Positions 45,164 to 56,689 of a stretch of DNA of 64,000 nt are shown in pieces. Numbering within the stretch: position 1 is the first letter of the stretch; each line of letters opens with the position of its first letter. The position numbers and the translations under genes are program-made. The stretch comes from Isoetes taiwanensis (taxonomy: Eukaryota > Streptophyta > Lycopodiopsida > Isoetales > Isoetaceae): NCBI GenBank assembly GCA_021234155.1, contig JAJEKV010000028.1, positions 2,626,567 to 2,690,566 on the forward strand. Reading direction: 5' to 3'. The notes beneath the pieces are model-generated. The model worked only from the letters and a program-made list of their open reading frames with translations. It was not told the DNA's origin and did no database searches.

Positions 45164-46059
45164 TTCTCCCTCATCATCTGAGTCGGAGGGAACCTCAACC
45201 ATATTAATGTTTGGGACGTGAGGTCCCATAGCCGTGAAGGCATCACAGTGCGGGTGCGCCGCCGGTTCACCTCATCACAAAAGTCTCGGCGTAGTAGAGT
45301 CTCTGCCGGCTCTATGGTCTCCTGACGGAACTGAAGCAGCTGGTGCACCTCCGAAGGAAGCTCGGTAGAGGTGAAGTCGATAAAATCATCCATACAATAC
45401 TCCGCAAGCTCGTAAAGTACATGGTCTTTGCGCTTGCGTCGAAATCCGGCCACCATATGATACGTCCAGATAATATCATCCAAGAGAAGGTACTCTTGCC
45501 CTTGGTGATAGATAACTGGAAGGCCGTCTAACCCTGACAAGCCTATAGCTTGTTCACGGCGCGGTGGTAACTCCTCTGCTAGCTCTTTCCAACGGGCAAA
45601 GTCGCCCATCCCTATATGCTCATCATCCCCCTCCTCGGAGGATTCTGGCAGTTTGCCCTTCTCTACAGGCAAAGTCTCATCCTCAACGTATTGGTCCATG
45701 AGGATGGCTAGGGCGAAAGTAGCTTCCAGATATTGATGCCCCTGATGTTGGACTACTGGCAGGTGTTTTCCCCATCGGAGTTTCCCCTTCAGGACGTCAT
45801 AAGCATGTGTGTCCCCGCCTAACATCTGCCGGACTATCTCCCGCTCCAAATACAATTGGGGAGGATCCCCCAGAGGAATACACAGAGGAAGGATTTCCTC
45901 CGTGTAGAAGTCAAGGAATCCGGCGTAATCCGGATGCCGCTGCATACTTGTGAGGAGGTCTATGCGTTGGCATAGCAAAGGTTGCAGCAGATCGAAGGGA
46001 ACTTGTGGATCCCATTTCTCTCCATCATGGTACCAGGCGGCAAGGTCGGCGGCAGCCAT
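45028..46059 (-). CDS. E2 ORF, 343 residues, unrecognised retroelement protein
   Basis: The ATG at 46059 has a good plant context (GCCATGGC). The protein opens MAAADLAAWYHDGEKWDPQV. It is acidic in the middle (PESSEEGDDEH) and basic after residue 220 (GFRRKRKDH, RRRTRT), with no metal knuckle, no aspartic protease D-S/T-G and no polymerase motif. The last 45 residues are encoded within the 3' LTR. Its N-terminal third resembles the broken second ORF of E1 at 12.9-13.2 kb. Position and solitary status suggest a gag-like or accessory protein. A TTTAAAAGGGG word at about 46,113-46,124 could serve as its own promoter. A captured host gene is the alternative. Function unknown. Confidence 0.7.
   Translation of the reverse strand: MAAADLAAWYHDGEKWDPQVPFDLLQPLLCQRIDLLTSMQRHPDYAGFLDFYTEEILPLCIPLGDPPQLYLEREIVRQMLGGDTHAYDVLKGKLRWGKHLPVVQHQGHQYLEATFALAILMDQYVEDETLPVEKGKLPESSEEGDDEHIGMGDFARWKELAEELPPRREQAIGLSGLDGLPVIYHQGQEYLLLDDIIWTYHMVAGFRRKRKDHVLYELAEYCMDDFIDFTSTELPSEVHQLLQFRQETIEPAETLLRRDFCDEVNRRRTRTVMPSRLWDLTSQTLIWLRFPPTQMMRENVTFHVVIRSPSRIYTGHVQIQARHHATMGVEELNCNLGGYLKKD
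45164..45180 (-). promoter_or_regulatory. E2 polypurine tract
   Basis: Immediately inside the left LTR the minus strand reads GATGATGAGGGAGAA, a purine-rich tract where plus-strand synthesis would prime. It overlaps the E2 ORF. Confidence 0.6.
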
Positions 46060-48236
46060 GGCGCTAGAAGGGAGGAGAGAGGAAAAGAAACGTTTGAAAT
46101 AACCCTTAAGAGTCCCCTTTTAAACCCCTTTTTTAAAAAAAAACTGACGTCAGCACTTTAGTTTATTATTAACATAAAAACCATTAAACTTTTTAATTCA
46201 AAATAAAAGTCTCTTTATTAAATATTACAAAAAAAAAATATTTACAAATGCGACTCCCTTAAAGTAAGCTAAGGTTGCTCCCCGTATCCTACTGCGGCAG
46301 AGCTAGATCCTAGGCATTATGGTGACCCTCTTTGCGTGGATAGGCGCCAAAGATTGGCGTCACCAAAAGTGCCACCAAGTAGGCTTCAAAGCCTCTTGGG
46401 GCGCCAAAATTGCAAAGGTCACAGAAGCGAGTCGGTCTTGAAATTGGCAGTCGCGATCTCCCATTACCCGAAAGGAAAAAATTCACGATCGGAAGCTCTG
46501 TGAATACGAAATTTGCGGATTTCAAGAAGGCCACGGTCAACCGGGTCGGTACCTATGAGGCTTCCTGCATGCTCTGGGCCGGGGGCGGCCCTGTTGGTCT
46601 TGTACCGTCTTAGCCCTTAACAGCCGGTCGGGAGCTATCCACCGCTGGCCTCCCGGTTTAAGATTCGTCTTCTTGCCAAAAGCCCCGAGCCGGTCCTTAG
46701 TTTCTCTTTATATTGATCAGCGGCCTTATGGCCTAGACCCTTCTCCGGTGCTTAACGGTCGATGCTTGGGGGGTTGGAGTGGAAGCCCACTCCCGTGATG
46801 CTCCTCCATCTTCTTTGGTCCTTGGGTCTTGTCGGCCCCGGCCTCCTCTTTCGAGCTTCTCCCGCTCTTCGGGCTCTCCTCAGATCTTCACGAATCGAGC
46901 AAACACTGGCTGCGGCCGCGGCGATTAAGTTCGACTTGGTAATGCACGTGGTTATCGCGGACCCATGTCTATCGAATGGTTGTCGGTGAGTCGATCCGAT
47001 GTCGGGGATTTCTCCCCATACAAAGCTGTTGGACTCCTCCCGCCAATCGGTATGGGGAACCTCAATGGCTCTGCCATCAATGGCCGGCAAAAGGCGTCCC
47101 CAGAATACTGTATTCCCTTCCGCGGGCTGCCGTGGTCGGCCGCTCAATTTCCCGGGTCATCCTCTCTGGCCCAAACCCCTCGATACGTGGCCGGCCTCGC
47201 CTACGATATCTTCCTCCTCCGTATGGCCTTCACCTTTCGGGAGGATAAAATTTGATGAGCATCATAACCATATCGGGTTGCTCAACAATGGTATAGGGAA
47301 GTCGGCGAAGGTTCATCCGGATGAGGAATGGCTCGAGAAGTGATAGATAGGATATGGAATCCTATCGTTGTTCTCAAACTTGTTCACCACTCATCTAACA
47401 AGATATCAATGAGGGTCAGGGTAGCCATGTGCTTGGCAATCATGGCGTGGATCTCCACGATGCTCAAGGTAGTTGGATCCGGGGCTCTTGGTGATGGCCA
47501 TAAGCGGCTATGATGGGGAAAAAAAACGGGTAATGAGGCGGCCGGCTGGGGATGACGAAGGGCTAAGATGCACAAGGCACAAGGGCGCCAGGAGCAAGGT
47601 CCGTCCGGTGGCGATGGCGGAGGGGCGGCTCGGCGGGTTGGAGGCGGAAAGCAAAAGCAAATGACAAGAAATGGTTTGTTAAACGGCCACTTAACTTTTA
47701 AAATTTCAAATTTTTTTTTTATTAACCCGAAATTCTATTATTAAAAAATATCTCTACGAAATACGTGCCACATCTGATCCGGTAGCCGATGGCATTATCT
47801 GACCTTCGCCTCGGTGGCGTCGTCGAAATGCAAGCTACCGAGTTGACTGGCGGGCCAGCGTTGACTTCGGGTCGACGGGTCGGGCGCCGAAAAAGACATT
47901 CGGGCGTTCGATCTTGATCGCAAAGCGACAAAAGGGCAAGCGGCCGAGTTTGTTTTGGGCCTGCCCTTGACCATTTTTCGCCTAGAGTTGATTGTTCTAG
48001 GGTAATTCGATGCGCCCGTCAATGGAACCATCATCTTAGTCATTTGAGCCACCCATTGACACTGTTAGGCCTCCAATCTTGGGCCCTCCACTTTAAAGCT
48101 ACAATTTCTTAACTTAACCTAACACCAAGCCAAACAACAAAGAGAACTAACGTCACATTGACTTAGCCTCCTCCTTACTACCGTGCTTTCGAAGTTAGTG
48201 TTTGGCCGGTGCTATGATTTCGAGCAACGAAATTAC
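46060..48236 (-). other. E2 5' untranslated interior, no pol
   Basis: About 2.2 kb between the primer binding site and the E2 ORF. Short minus-strand frames occur, but none shows gag-pol motifs or a consistent long reading frame. The part next to 46,060 is AT-rich with A/T runs; the rest is GC-rich. Confidence 0.6.
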
Positions 48237-48248
48237 GGCTCGATACCA
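48237..48248 (-). promoter_or_regulatory. E2 primer binding site (initiator tRNA-Met, degenerate)
   Basis: Minus-strand TGGTATCGAGCC, one base from the LTR end. It matches TGGTATCAGAGC with one base missing. The missing base may be mutation or sequence error. Confidence 0.7.
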
Positions 48249-48249
48249 C

Positions 48250-49831
48250 TGTGGCGCCCGGGAATATATCGACCCTCGGACGTATACATGCGGGACTTTC
48301 CCTCCATGCATGGCGATCATCTCACCATGAGCGGGGCCCTCCGTCTTTTGGGCCATCTATGAAATGAGGCCCAAGAAGGACAAAGGGGTCATTCGCCCAC
48401 GCCTTCAATGGGACTCCTACGTCGGCGGAAGCATGAATACAAGGGTTAGCACAAAGACCGCGAATATACATAAATAACCACCACGAAGGGTGGCGATCCA
48501 TCAAAATACCAACGGCATAGAATATGCATCTAATCCTAAGAAAACGCCCAAAACCGGGTTCTACCCCTCAAACTCCGGTGAGGATTGACCGACGGCTAGG
48601 CCTCAAGAGATCGGCCGGACCGAAGTCTTGGCATGGCGTTGGGCGGCATAGAACATTAGCTAGGGTTGTCCACTCCATCCGCCCCTCCTGTGCACACTTT
48701 GCAGATGGGTCAATTCATGCTATGGCTTTGCTATAGCCTTACGGAGACGCAGGTCCAAGGGATCACCCTTTGAGCCTACTCCAGGTTCATGACGCTGGTC
48801 CGATGAGGCGTGCCTGTGGGGGCGTCCCCTTCCGTAATCACGGTGGTTCCATGGGTGAGCTAGAGAATACGTGCGCATCGGCGACCCCGCATCCGTGCAG
48901 AGACTTACTCACCCTAAATCTACTCAAAGTGCAAGGTGCTCCATACGGATCACACCTCTACACCCGGGAGTGTCGGGACCCATACCCGCCCTCTACGTGG
49001 CCAGGCCATCGCCTAGCCCACTGTAGGAGTCTCAGGAGCCTTGTATGCTCGTGCAAGACCCCACCCCTCATGTCACCACTGTGTTCCTTGTCTGGTGCTA
49101 AGCCAGACCATAGCATCTAGGACCCGGTGGGCTCTTGTGCACAGGCCGCATTTAATGGGACTCTACAGGGCGCTATCTAGGAGCATACTACAATACACTT
49201 CTCGGAGGTCTCTACCCCGTAATCCCCCGTTTGAGTCGATTTAAACAAAGAACTAACAATCCATCCTTTGAGAGTAGAAACCAATCGAATATAAAGAGGC
49301 TTGTACAATCAAGGGTTAGTTTCTATGATTGAATCACAAAGAGAACGGAGAAAACGGACACAACCAAAGCGTTATCTAGAATTCACATAGCCACCTACCA
49401 CCTGGCCGGACTCATTCCATGGGGCCTCCATCTCCCAGGAGTTGAGAATTCACCATGTTGCTTCACAGGGGGCGGTGTTATGGTGATTCTCTGCGGTGTA
49501 TGATGGCTCGGCTCCGCCTTCCTTGGTCGATCTTCGTGAGTCAATCCCGGGGATAGGGGTCAAGTTGGCATCCAAACTTGGCAACCCCATGTCTGCCTAA
49601 TCGATTGGGGCGGTGAAACCTTCCCAAATGGTAATTAGCCTAATTTCCTAGGTTATAGGTTATTATTATTAATGTGTTAAATTAGCATAGCTAATTTAAT
49701 CCTTTTTAAGGTAACCCCCTAGGTTGCAATTAAGTTCCCCTACCCCCATGGTAGCGTGGTGACGTGCTTGTATTTGTACGTGTCCCGTATAAATACGTGA
49801 CGGAGACCGTATAACTACATGGAACGTCACA
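48250..49831 (-). repeat. E2 5' LTR (1582 bp)
   Basis: Collinear with 43591-45163 from TGTGGCGCCCGGGAATATA to GGAACGTCACA. It carries a second, orphan copy of the ORF's C-terminal codons (ending GGYLKKD at 49696). Differences from the other LTR are dominated by 1-4-nt indels. Confidence 0.92.
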
Positions 49832-49836
49832 AGCTC

Positions 49837-51475
49837 TCTGCAGTTTGTTACAGCCTGACCAAGCAGGCTGCACCTATTTAAATGGCACAATAGTTTAATC
49901 GTTAGTTATAACTTCAAAATTTTGTCGATGATTTGTGTACACCATATCTAGTATTTTCAAGAAATAAAAAGGAACCACCTCAGGTGAAGATTCCTTTCTT
50001 TTTTTCAATCTAAGGCTTGGAAAAAATAAATGAAAAAGGCATTATTGTTCACTCCTTATTGCTTTTTAAGGTCATTGGATCTCAAAGATATTCCTTAGAA
50101 TATGTCGGATCAAGGTTGAAAAAATATACATCTCAAACCCATGTATTTAAAAATGCTCTCTATATAGAAAGTAACACCTATAAAAATATGTTTCAAAAAA
50201 AAAAGAATACATGGTGCTTTGGACCGCTGTAAGTGAACTTAGCATAGCGATGCATCTGCACAAAATCCGAACATAGCTTTCCGGCCAAGTGGAATTTGTG
50301 CAAGCAAAGGAAGCGGGCTTCTCCACAAAGCATCTTTGGTTGGATTTGTTAAAACAAGCAAAGGAATTTGTCAAAGAAATAGGCGGGATTGGTATTGTCC
50401 AATCTATCGGCTTCCACATATCTATCGCTAATCTAAGCAACGACCAACCTATTGCCTTCCATAGTTGTATCGTGATTATGTAGAGAGCATTTCTTTGTCC
50501 TCAAACAAGAAAGCCACGTGCAAATTCTATTCTAAATGGGAACCATTAAACACAAGCAAAAATAAAAGGCTAACCTCCCTTTCCTGCTAAACCATTACCA
50601 TAATCTTACTCCTGGGATAATTTAGCAACCTTAATGGCATCTATCATGTTGATTTGAGTTTTTCGGTCTCGTCAGGAACATTTTTGAAATTCATTCTAAG
50701 TTATTTTTCTAAGATTTTAGGGCGTTTGAGTGCCGGATCAATTTACGATATTCCAAAAATCGTAGAACTTTTTTGGGCAATATAGGAAATGGGTAAGTGA
50801 TTGTTATTGTTATAGTGTCGTGAAAGTTGATCGTAACCCAATTAAATGGAAAAAATGTGCATGGACGGATTGATTCAAGTCGGTCTGGCATGCAAAGATT
50901 TCTTTAATGGAATATGTGTGGCAAAGTTCGGGTCCTCTGGCCAAAGCTCCGAGTAAATTGTTGGCCTTCTGTAAGCCCATGTCTTCATATTTTTGTCTTT
51001 ACATCTTTTTTAGGCTTTGTAATTTGTCTTTCAGGGCCTTAACATCAAGTGGACTGAACATTTAAATTGGTGTAAGGAAATTGCATTGTGACCTTTTGTT
51101 TCTTTCACTTAGGGCCAAAGAGTCAGCTATGTCATTTTTGGTTCGTTCCTAAACTGGCTTTGGCCAATGCAGAATCTAGATGCTTCTTTCATTGCTTGTA
51201 GAGCTTTGGGTCCCTCTACCATGGTCGAATTTGTTGTTTTCTTTATCATGCTCCTCTATTTTTGCACAATGCTTGAGAAGATAGTTTTTTCTAATGAGGT
51301 GCTTGTACAAATGGATTACCATGCCTCATTTCTGTTCATTGTCATTTTAAGATAAAAATCAAAACATTTCTTAATCAAGTACCAGTGAACAAAAGATTAC
51401 ATATTCAACCTCTTGGCTGCTCATGTTCAGTAGTCCAAGGTATGAATCCATATCATGTCTTAATTGATTATCCTG
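49837..51475. other. right arm of segmental duplication, copy A
   Basis: Collinear with about 60,936-62,567: CACCTATTTAAATGGCAC, GATGATTTGTGTACACCATA, CCAATCTATCGGCTTCCAC, CACGTGCAAATTCTATTC. Weak open pieces on both strands (for example around 50,290-50,480) are shared by the copies but have no recognisable domain. The shared sequence ends near TTGATTATCC in both. Confidence 0.8.
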
Positions 51476-51735
51476 CTCTTTGATGAAATTATATGTGTTT
51501 TTTAGTTCATTTTTGTTCAAAATGTAATTCACATTTGATGATCACCTGTGAAATTTTGAAGTGGTTAAAAGTTCTATTGCTTTTCTTTGTGTCATGTAAA
51601 TGCATTGTCCTAATTCACTATGCTAGCGTTACAAGGCTTTCTCAATTGTTTAATAGGATTAGATTAGCGTATTCAACCTTTCTCATGTTTATTTGTAGCA
51701 ATTTCTCATCTATTCTGATGCGGCCATCTGCAAAT

Positions 51736-53390
51736 TAAGAGAATTTACCATCAAATATCTTTGCAAATACCATAGAATGCGGTGTAATGGTGCCATGTCA
51801 GTGATGAGGATTTTACTGGTCTTTGTATTCTATTAGGGTGTTATAGACTTCTCTTTGCATTCTTTATCTAACTTGACAATAATTTTCTTGCATGCCAGCA
51901 TTTTAGAAAGCCATATGCTTTTTGGTGTTCTTGTATTTTCCTTTGGTCTTTTCCTGTGCATTTATGATTTTTTTATTTTTTTTATTGAAGGTTGTCTATA
52001 TATTTATATTATACGTTAAGGAAATATTACAAAAACAACTTTTTGCAAGGGAAGTGTAACCCTATGAATGAAATGTTCCTCAAAGGTTCTGATCAGACTT
52101 AGAAAGAGATATAGGATAGCAGGATATCAAAAATGTATCCCTTTTTCCTTTTTCAGAAAAGGGGTCTAATGGTATGACTTGAGATTGAAATTCCTGCATT
52201 TCTTTGCCTTACGGTGGTCAAAAGTGCACCACATACATATCTTTGCCATAGCCATATTGAACCTGCCCTTGAAATCCTTAGCCTTACACAGCAGCTCTCT
52301 TCGAACATTATAATTTTGGTCACAGCAGCAACCACATCCACATGTGTCTTCATGCTCCATGATGTTAGCTGTTCCAAAAAGCTTCATCCATTCACTATTG
52401 GCCCTGAGATTGACCCTCCTCCATTTGAGTTTCCTCGTCATCATGAACAACACATCTGAAAATGCAACACAATTATCTATTAGTCTCATGAATCCAATTG
52501 ATGTCATATTGAACCTGCTTTATTATCCCTTCTGGGGGAATGATTTCACATTTAAAAATGAAGGCGTTTCTCCCTTTCCAAATTCTCCAAAGGAGAATAT
52601 ATATGCTCCAATCACAAGGATTGGAAGGCATAAAGAAGTCAGCCTCGTTTAAAGCTACAAGATCTAAACCAAAAATATTAGAAGCCAGCTCCAATATCCA
52701 TTCCGACCACATGCATTGCCTAAACATGTGATTTTCATCCTCCCTAGCATTCAGACACCTGTCACAAACATCAGAGTTAGCCATTGATAATTTATGCCTC
52801 TTACTGTTGGTTGCCAAGCTTTTATGCCATAGCTGCAACATGAAGGCTGTTCCACATATAATTCAAATTGCTTCTGCCCCTATGTGGTTGAACTCCCCAT
52901 TTCTGATGAATTGTTATATCCTGGTTGCTCATATGAAACTTGTAGGCTAGTCTCACTGTGTATCCATACTTTCCATTATGTCGCCATGAGTCCTCAAGAT
53001 TGGACCCGTGATGCCTTAAAAGACGATATTATAGCTTCATAAAGCATATTTGTATGCTTATCCTCCTCTGCAAGGACCGAATTATAGAAAGCTATAATTA
53101 TCAAATAGATCTTTGATGAGAATAACCCACTTTACTTTCCAAAGCCTTGCTTGATCAGGAAATGACAAGCAAGGCATATATCTGGGTTATCTAGAACAAA
53201 GTTGGATTCCAAAATATGGACTGCTCCATTGAAAGCCCCTCCTTCCAAGTGTACATATGCCTGACTTCCAACCAAGCCTTGATCCACTTCTTGATAATAC
53301 CTGGGGTGTTAGTAGGGACAGAGAAAGGAAAATAAATCAAATGTGGAAGCTCCATTTTTAGTGATCTTCATTCGTGAGGATGACATCTAC
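51736..53390 (-). pseudogene. L1-type LINE, 5'-truncated copy of the 9.4-12.85 kb family
   Basis: From 53,390 to 51,736 the minus strand matches 11,800-12,850. It includes WHKSLATNSKRHKLSMANSD and the zinc-finger block CDRCLNAREDENHMFRQC (52,473-52,841). It keeps about 600 bp (about 52,550-51,930) that the other copy has lost, where ORF2 continues in shifted frames. The 3' end again follows GATATTTGATGGTAAAT with no poly(A). The reverse transcriptase and endonuclease are missing, as is common after incomplete reverse transcription. Confidence 0.85.
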
Positions 53391-53391
53391 T

Positions 53392-53940
53392 AATCGCATC
53401 GATCCGAGACATCGAATCGCCATTCTAGAATGGGACGAGCATGCATGTCTTGCATGCATGCGGGCGGCGCATGCCCGTTTTGGTTGGGACTTCGCTATTT
53501 CAGGCGCGTTTCGGCATCCACGTCTCATCGGCGCTTCCTCTTCTCTAAGCAAGACCTTATTCTCTTTGAATTGTTTCCGTGCGGGGAGGGGCTTCTTCCT
53601 GCCCGGGTTTAGCCAATTTGGCGTTTTTTCATGCTATCCTTTTCCCGCCTTTGGCCTTCGGCCCTGTGGACCTTCGCCTCGATCCTAGTTTGTAAGGAAG
53701 TTCTCTAGTAGCTCTGCCGGTTTGTTGGTTTCTTGCGGAGTCCCATTCTAGAATCGCATCGATCCGAGACATCCGGATCGCCATTCTAGAATGGGACGAG
53801 CATGCATGTCTTGCATGCATCTTGGCGGCGCATGCCCGCTTGGTTGGGACTTCGCTATTTCAGTGCCGTTTTCGGCATCCACGCCTCATCGGTAGCTTCC
53901 TCTTCTCTCGCCAGCACTTTATTCTCTTTGAACCCTCCCT
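53392..53940. repeat. 360-bp tandem duplication (second unit partial)
   Basis: CGCATCGATCCGAGACAT begins units at 53395 and 53755. Both continue with CCATTCTAGAATGGGACGAG, a GCATGCATG hairpin, TTGGGACTTCGCTATTTCAG and CTTCCTCTTCTCT. A third partial echo (TTTGTTGGTTTCTTATGAG, CCCATTCTAGAAT) lies near 54.41 kb. Between 53.94 and 54.66 kb no gene is seen. Confidence 0.85.
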
Positions 53941-54659
53941 CCCCCTTCTTTGTTTATTGTATTGTGCACAAGTTTACGTTTATCATGTTTTTCCACCACT
54001 TGGGTGATGCTTTTCCACCCGGGTGATGCTATTCTCCGGGTATGTTTGTGTTGTCTCGCTTTGTTGTGTTGGTGATGTGCGTACGGGTTGGCGAAGCGGC
54101 ATTTGTTTCGACTTCTCCATGCGGGGTTTTTTGGGGGCGTTTTCTATGCCTTTACGCTTGTCTAAGCCCCTTGCCGGTTTATCACTAGGGTTTTTCCTCG
54201 AAAACCCGAATGGGTTTTTAATCCGGTGATAAGCTTTCGGCAGTACATCACCCACTCATCTATTAGCATTGTATTTTTTTGGGGTCCAAGTGATATAATT
54301 GGATTTTCCTTTTATTTTTAGTGGGTAGTTCGCATGTGTGCGCTACCCAATCGGCCCACCATTATAGAAAATCTCACGAGATGAATGAGAAGCCTATCTA
54401 TGGGCGGTTTGTTGGTTTCTTATGAGTCCCATTCTAGAATATAATATCGATAAGAATAGAGATCAGCGTGTCTAATTTTTGTAATGGCGGGCTTTATAGA
54501 AGTATTTAGTAGCCAAGGCCAATTCCTCGTTTCTCAATATCCGCCATTCTTTTTAGTTTTTCAGCACTCTTTCATTAACACGGATGACAACACCTTCTAT
54601 TTTGACCACACGCTATAAACTTGCCAATAATACTCAAACTTATTAGAAATCTTTTTAGG

Positions 54660-55103
54660 AGACATAATAACCAAGATTGGTAGACTCCCCGAAGAATTGG
54701 GATACTTGTAGTCCCGCTTCTACAAAAAAGTAGAGTCACTCTTCCGAGCAATTCAAGGGCATTTCAGGAGTGGCTGGACTTGGGCTAAAAGAGCTTGCGG
54801 CTTTCAGGAAAAAGAAGGAGAAGATCAATGCTCTTGCCGACATAGATGTTGTCTCCACGCAAGATGTGGTTGACGCTAGCACAAAATTCTAACAGCTCTA
54901 GAGGACTCCACAATTCCAATTGTCGACCATGCAAGACTGAAGAAAGATTTCTAGGATGGACAAGGAAGGAGCACTCTGGAGCATGAAAAGAATAATAGGA
55001 TCGTGAACGAGGACAATAAAAAGAGAGCGGGGAATACACTCGATGAAGATACTAACGAGGAAGAAGAGACCCAGGGTGATGAGAAGGAAGTTGAACATTG
55101 CAA
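54660..55103 (+). pseudogene. gene X, copy C, C-terminal part
   Basis: Collinear with copies at 41.8 and 56.9 kb: GCAATTCAAGGGCATTTCAG, GAGAAGATCAATGCTCTTG, AATTGTCGACCATGCAAGAC. Readable residues include EHEKNNRIVNEDNKKRAGN and TLDEDTNEEEETQGDEKEVE. Several stops and shifts interrupt it. It runs into a TRIM terminal repeat at 55,104. Confidence 0.5.
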
Positions 55104-55300
55104 CTTTCCTAACCGATATGCCCTTAACCAATTGGGCAAACCCATCTAGACTTTTATGAGTAGTCGCTTCTATTCATTTATGCTGGTGTCTCGAGAATGT
55201 GACACCAAGATCCACTCGAGCGATCTCCCACGGATCCTTTACAATCTCTCCCACTAGAACTATGTAACAGCCCTCAAGCATCACGATTGCCATAGATCAC
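55104..55300 (-). mobile_element. TRIM, copy C (one terminal repeat and part of the interior)
   Basis: One repeat (55104-55243) and the adjoining purine tract match the TRIMs at 42.3 and 59.5 kb and occupy the same position in gene X (after GAACATTGCAAC). The primer binding site and second repeat are gone. Confidence 0.7.
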
Positions 55301-55329
55301 ACCATCCCATGGTGTCCAAGACCAAGCCA

Positions 55330-56400
55330 TGACCAATCTGGGATTGGTCGCCATTATTGACAATCAAGAAAGCACTTCGTGTGATTACGAAAGTACTTTA
55401 TCCATCTTGATGAGGAGTTATGGATCGAGAGGAAGCGGATGGCATAACTATTTGTAGATGGTCATCTAAAAGATGAGAAGGGTGAGAAGATAGATGTCAA
55501 GGACCATCTCAGAGTGTTCACCAATAACTTCTATAGGCCCCTCAGATCCATGCAACCCTCGAATCTGCAGAGACTTATTGAGAAGATCATAGGAGACATA
55601 ACCTGGATGAAGTGTAGCCCCTCATACAGTGGCCAAGGAGTTTAAAACAAGGGCGGAGGATTTGAAGAAGATTAGTATAGTCGAGAGGGTACTCATGATG
55701 TATCGAAAGGATGTGAATAAAATGAAAGTTCAGACTATTGCAGAGGTAAGGGAACAATACCCTATATCCACAAAGAACTTGCTACTCATGGTCGCTATAG
55801 TGTTTCGACATGGGTAGGAAGCCGTAGAGAAGGTGAAAAAGACATCCTACCTCAAAACTTGGTGGCCAAGGTAAACGAATATCTTGAAGGTAATCCAAAG
55901 GAAGAGGGCAAATCATTCCAATGCTATCATGTGAGTCCTCAAGGCATGTGCGTGGGCGTAGTAATCACATCGGCAAGTATAGTTGATTGTGACTTTAGAA
56001 ACGTGAAGAGTGGAAAAGGGAAGATTACCAAAAATTCCTTGATCAGATAAGCATCTTGACGGACAAACAACTCTATTGGGTTGTGGCATTTGTGTTTTCA
56101 GATGGATACAACCAATATCTCTCTGCAATGAAATCTATAGATGGAGGCAGTCCAGTGCGGATTAGCATGTGTTAAGATCCTGTAGTGAAGAGCTCTGCCT
56201 CTTCAAGAGTTAAAGAGGTCATGCATTGGTTCTTATGATACATTTTAAGAGTGCATGTTACTGGTGACGTTGTACCAGAGGTTGATCTTTGCTTCATCAG
56301 TCTAGACCATACCCAAAAGTATGTAAAGCTTTCTTCCTATCTACATACCATAGACGAGATTCACAAGAAAATACCAAATTCTGATTGCGCGATAGGTATA
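55330..56400 (+). pseudogene. gene X-associated coding fragments, unrecognised
   Basis: Successive coding-like blocks in changing frames: DVKDHLRVFTNNFYRPLRS (about 55,500), LKKISIVERVLMMYRKDVNK (55,660-55,720), EVREQYPISTKNLLLMVA (to 55,817), then VHVTGDVVPEVDLCFISLDH and YLHTIDEIHKKIPNSD (56,250-56,400). Amino-acid composition and third-base pattern look coding, but no family is recognised. Direction and proximity suggest they belong with the blocks at 56.7-57.3 kb as one gene or element ORF. Confidence 0.4.
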
Positions 56401-56434
56401 TTGAAAACAGAAGTATGATTAAATTGGACGATCA

Positions 56435-56633
56435 CACCCAATTTGGTACGCTTTGTCTCCCAGCATTATCACTTTTACAAATAAGTTTGTACCAAATTGG
56501 GTGACCGCAGAATTTGGCATGCTTTGTCTTCCAGCATCGTCAATTTAGGATTAAGTTTGGTGGTCCTTAGCATGCTAGCCTATACCGATAGTTTTAAATA
56601 AAGTTGGAGTGAAATTGGGCGGCTGCCCAATTT
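56435..56633. other. inverted repeats with CAAATTGG cores
   Basis: CACCCAATTTGGTAC (56435-56449) and GTACCAAATTGGGTG (56489-56503) form a perfect 15-bp stem with a 39-nt loop. AAATTGGGC (56612-56620) and GCCCAATTT (56625-56633) form a 9-bp stem with a 4-nt loop. The core is the same as in the hairpins at 42.85 and 60.05 kb. Confidence 0.85.
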
Positions 56634-56689
56634 TATTTACACATCTTCTTCTTACTAAATTATTTGCATATATCATGTTGCTAGTTTTA

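Larger units (their letters stand above)
43591..49831 (-). mobile_element. E2: LTR retrotransposon without pol
   Basis: Direct repeats 43591-45163 and 48250-49831 bound a 3.09-kb interior. The left repeat starts TGTGACG and both end CGTCACA. The element is flanked by a 5-bp duplication, AGCTC (43586-43590 and 49832-49836). The paralogous locus at 60.93 kb has an uninterrupted single AGCTC, an empty site. A degenerate initiator-Met primer binding site abuts the right LTR and a purine tract abuts the left one, so the element reads on the minus strand. The interior has one 343-codon ORF and no protease, integrase, reverse transcriptase or RNase H. It must depend on another element for mobility. 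Confidence 0.92.

Noticed and set aside
45028-46059. The 343-codon ORF as an ordinary host gene
   Set aside because: It lies wholly inside a structurally complete LTR element, ends in the LTR and has a relative in a second LTR element.
46752-48052. Open frames inside E2 as gag or pol
   Set aside because: They are short, inconsistent in frame and lack any protease, integrase or reverse transcriptase motif.
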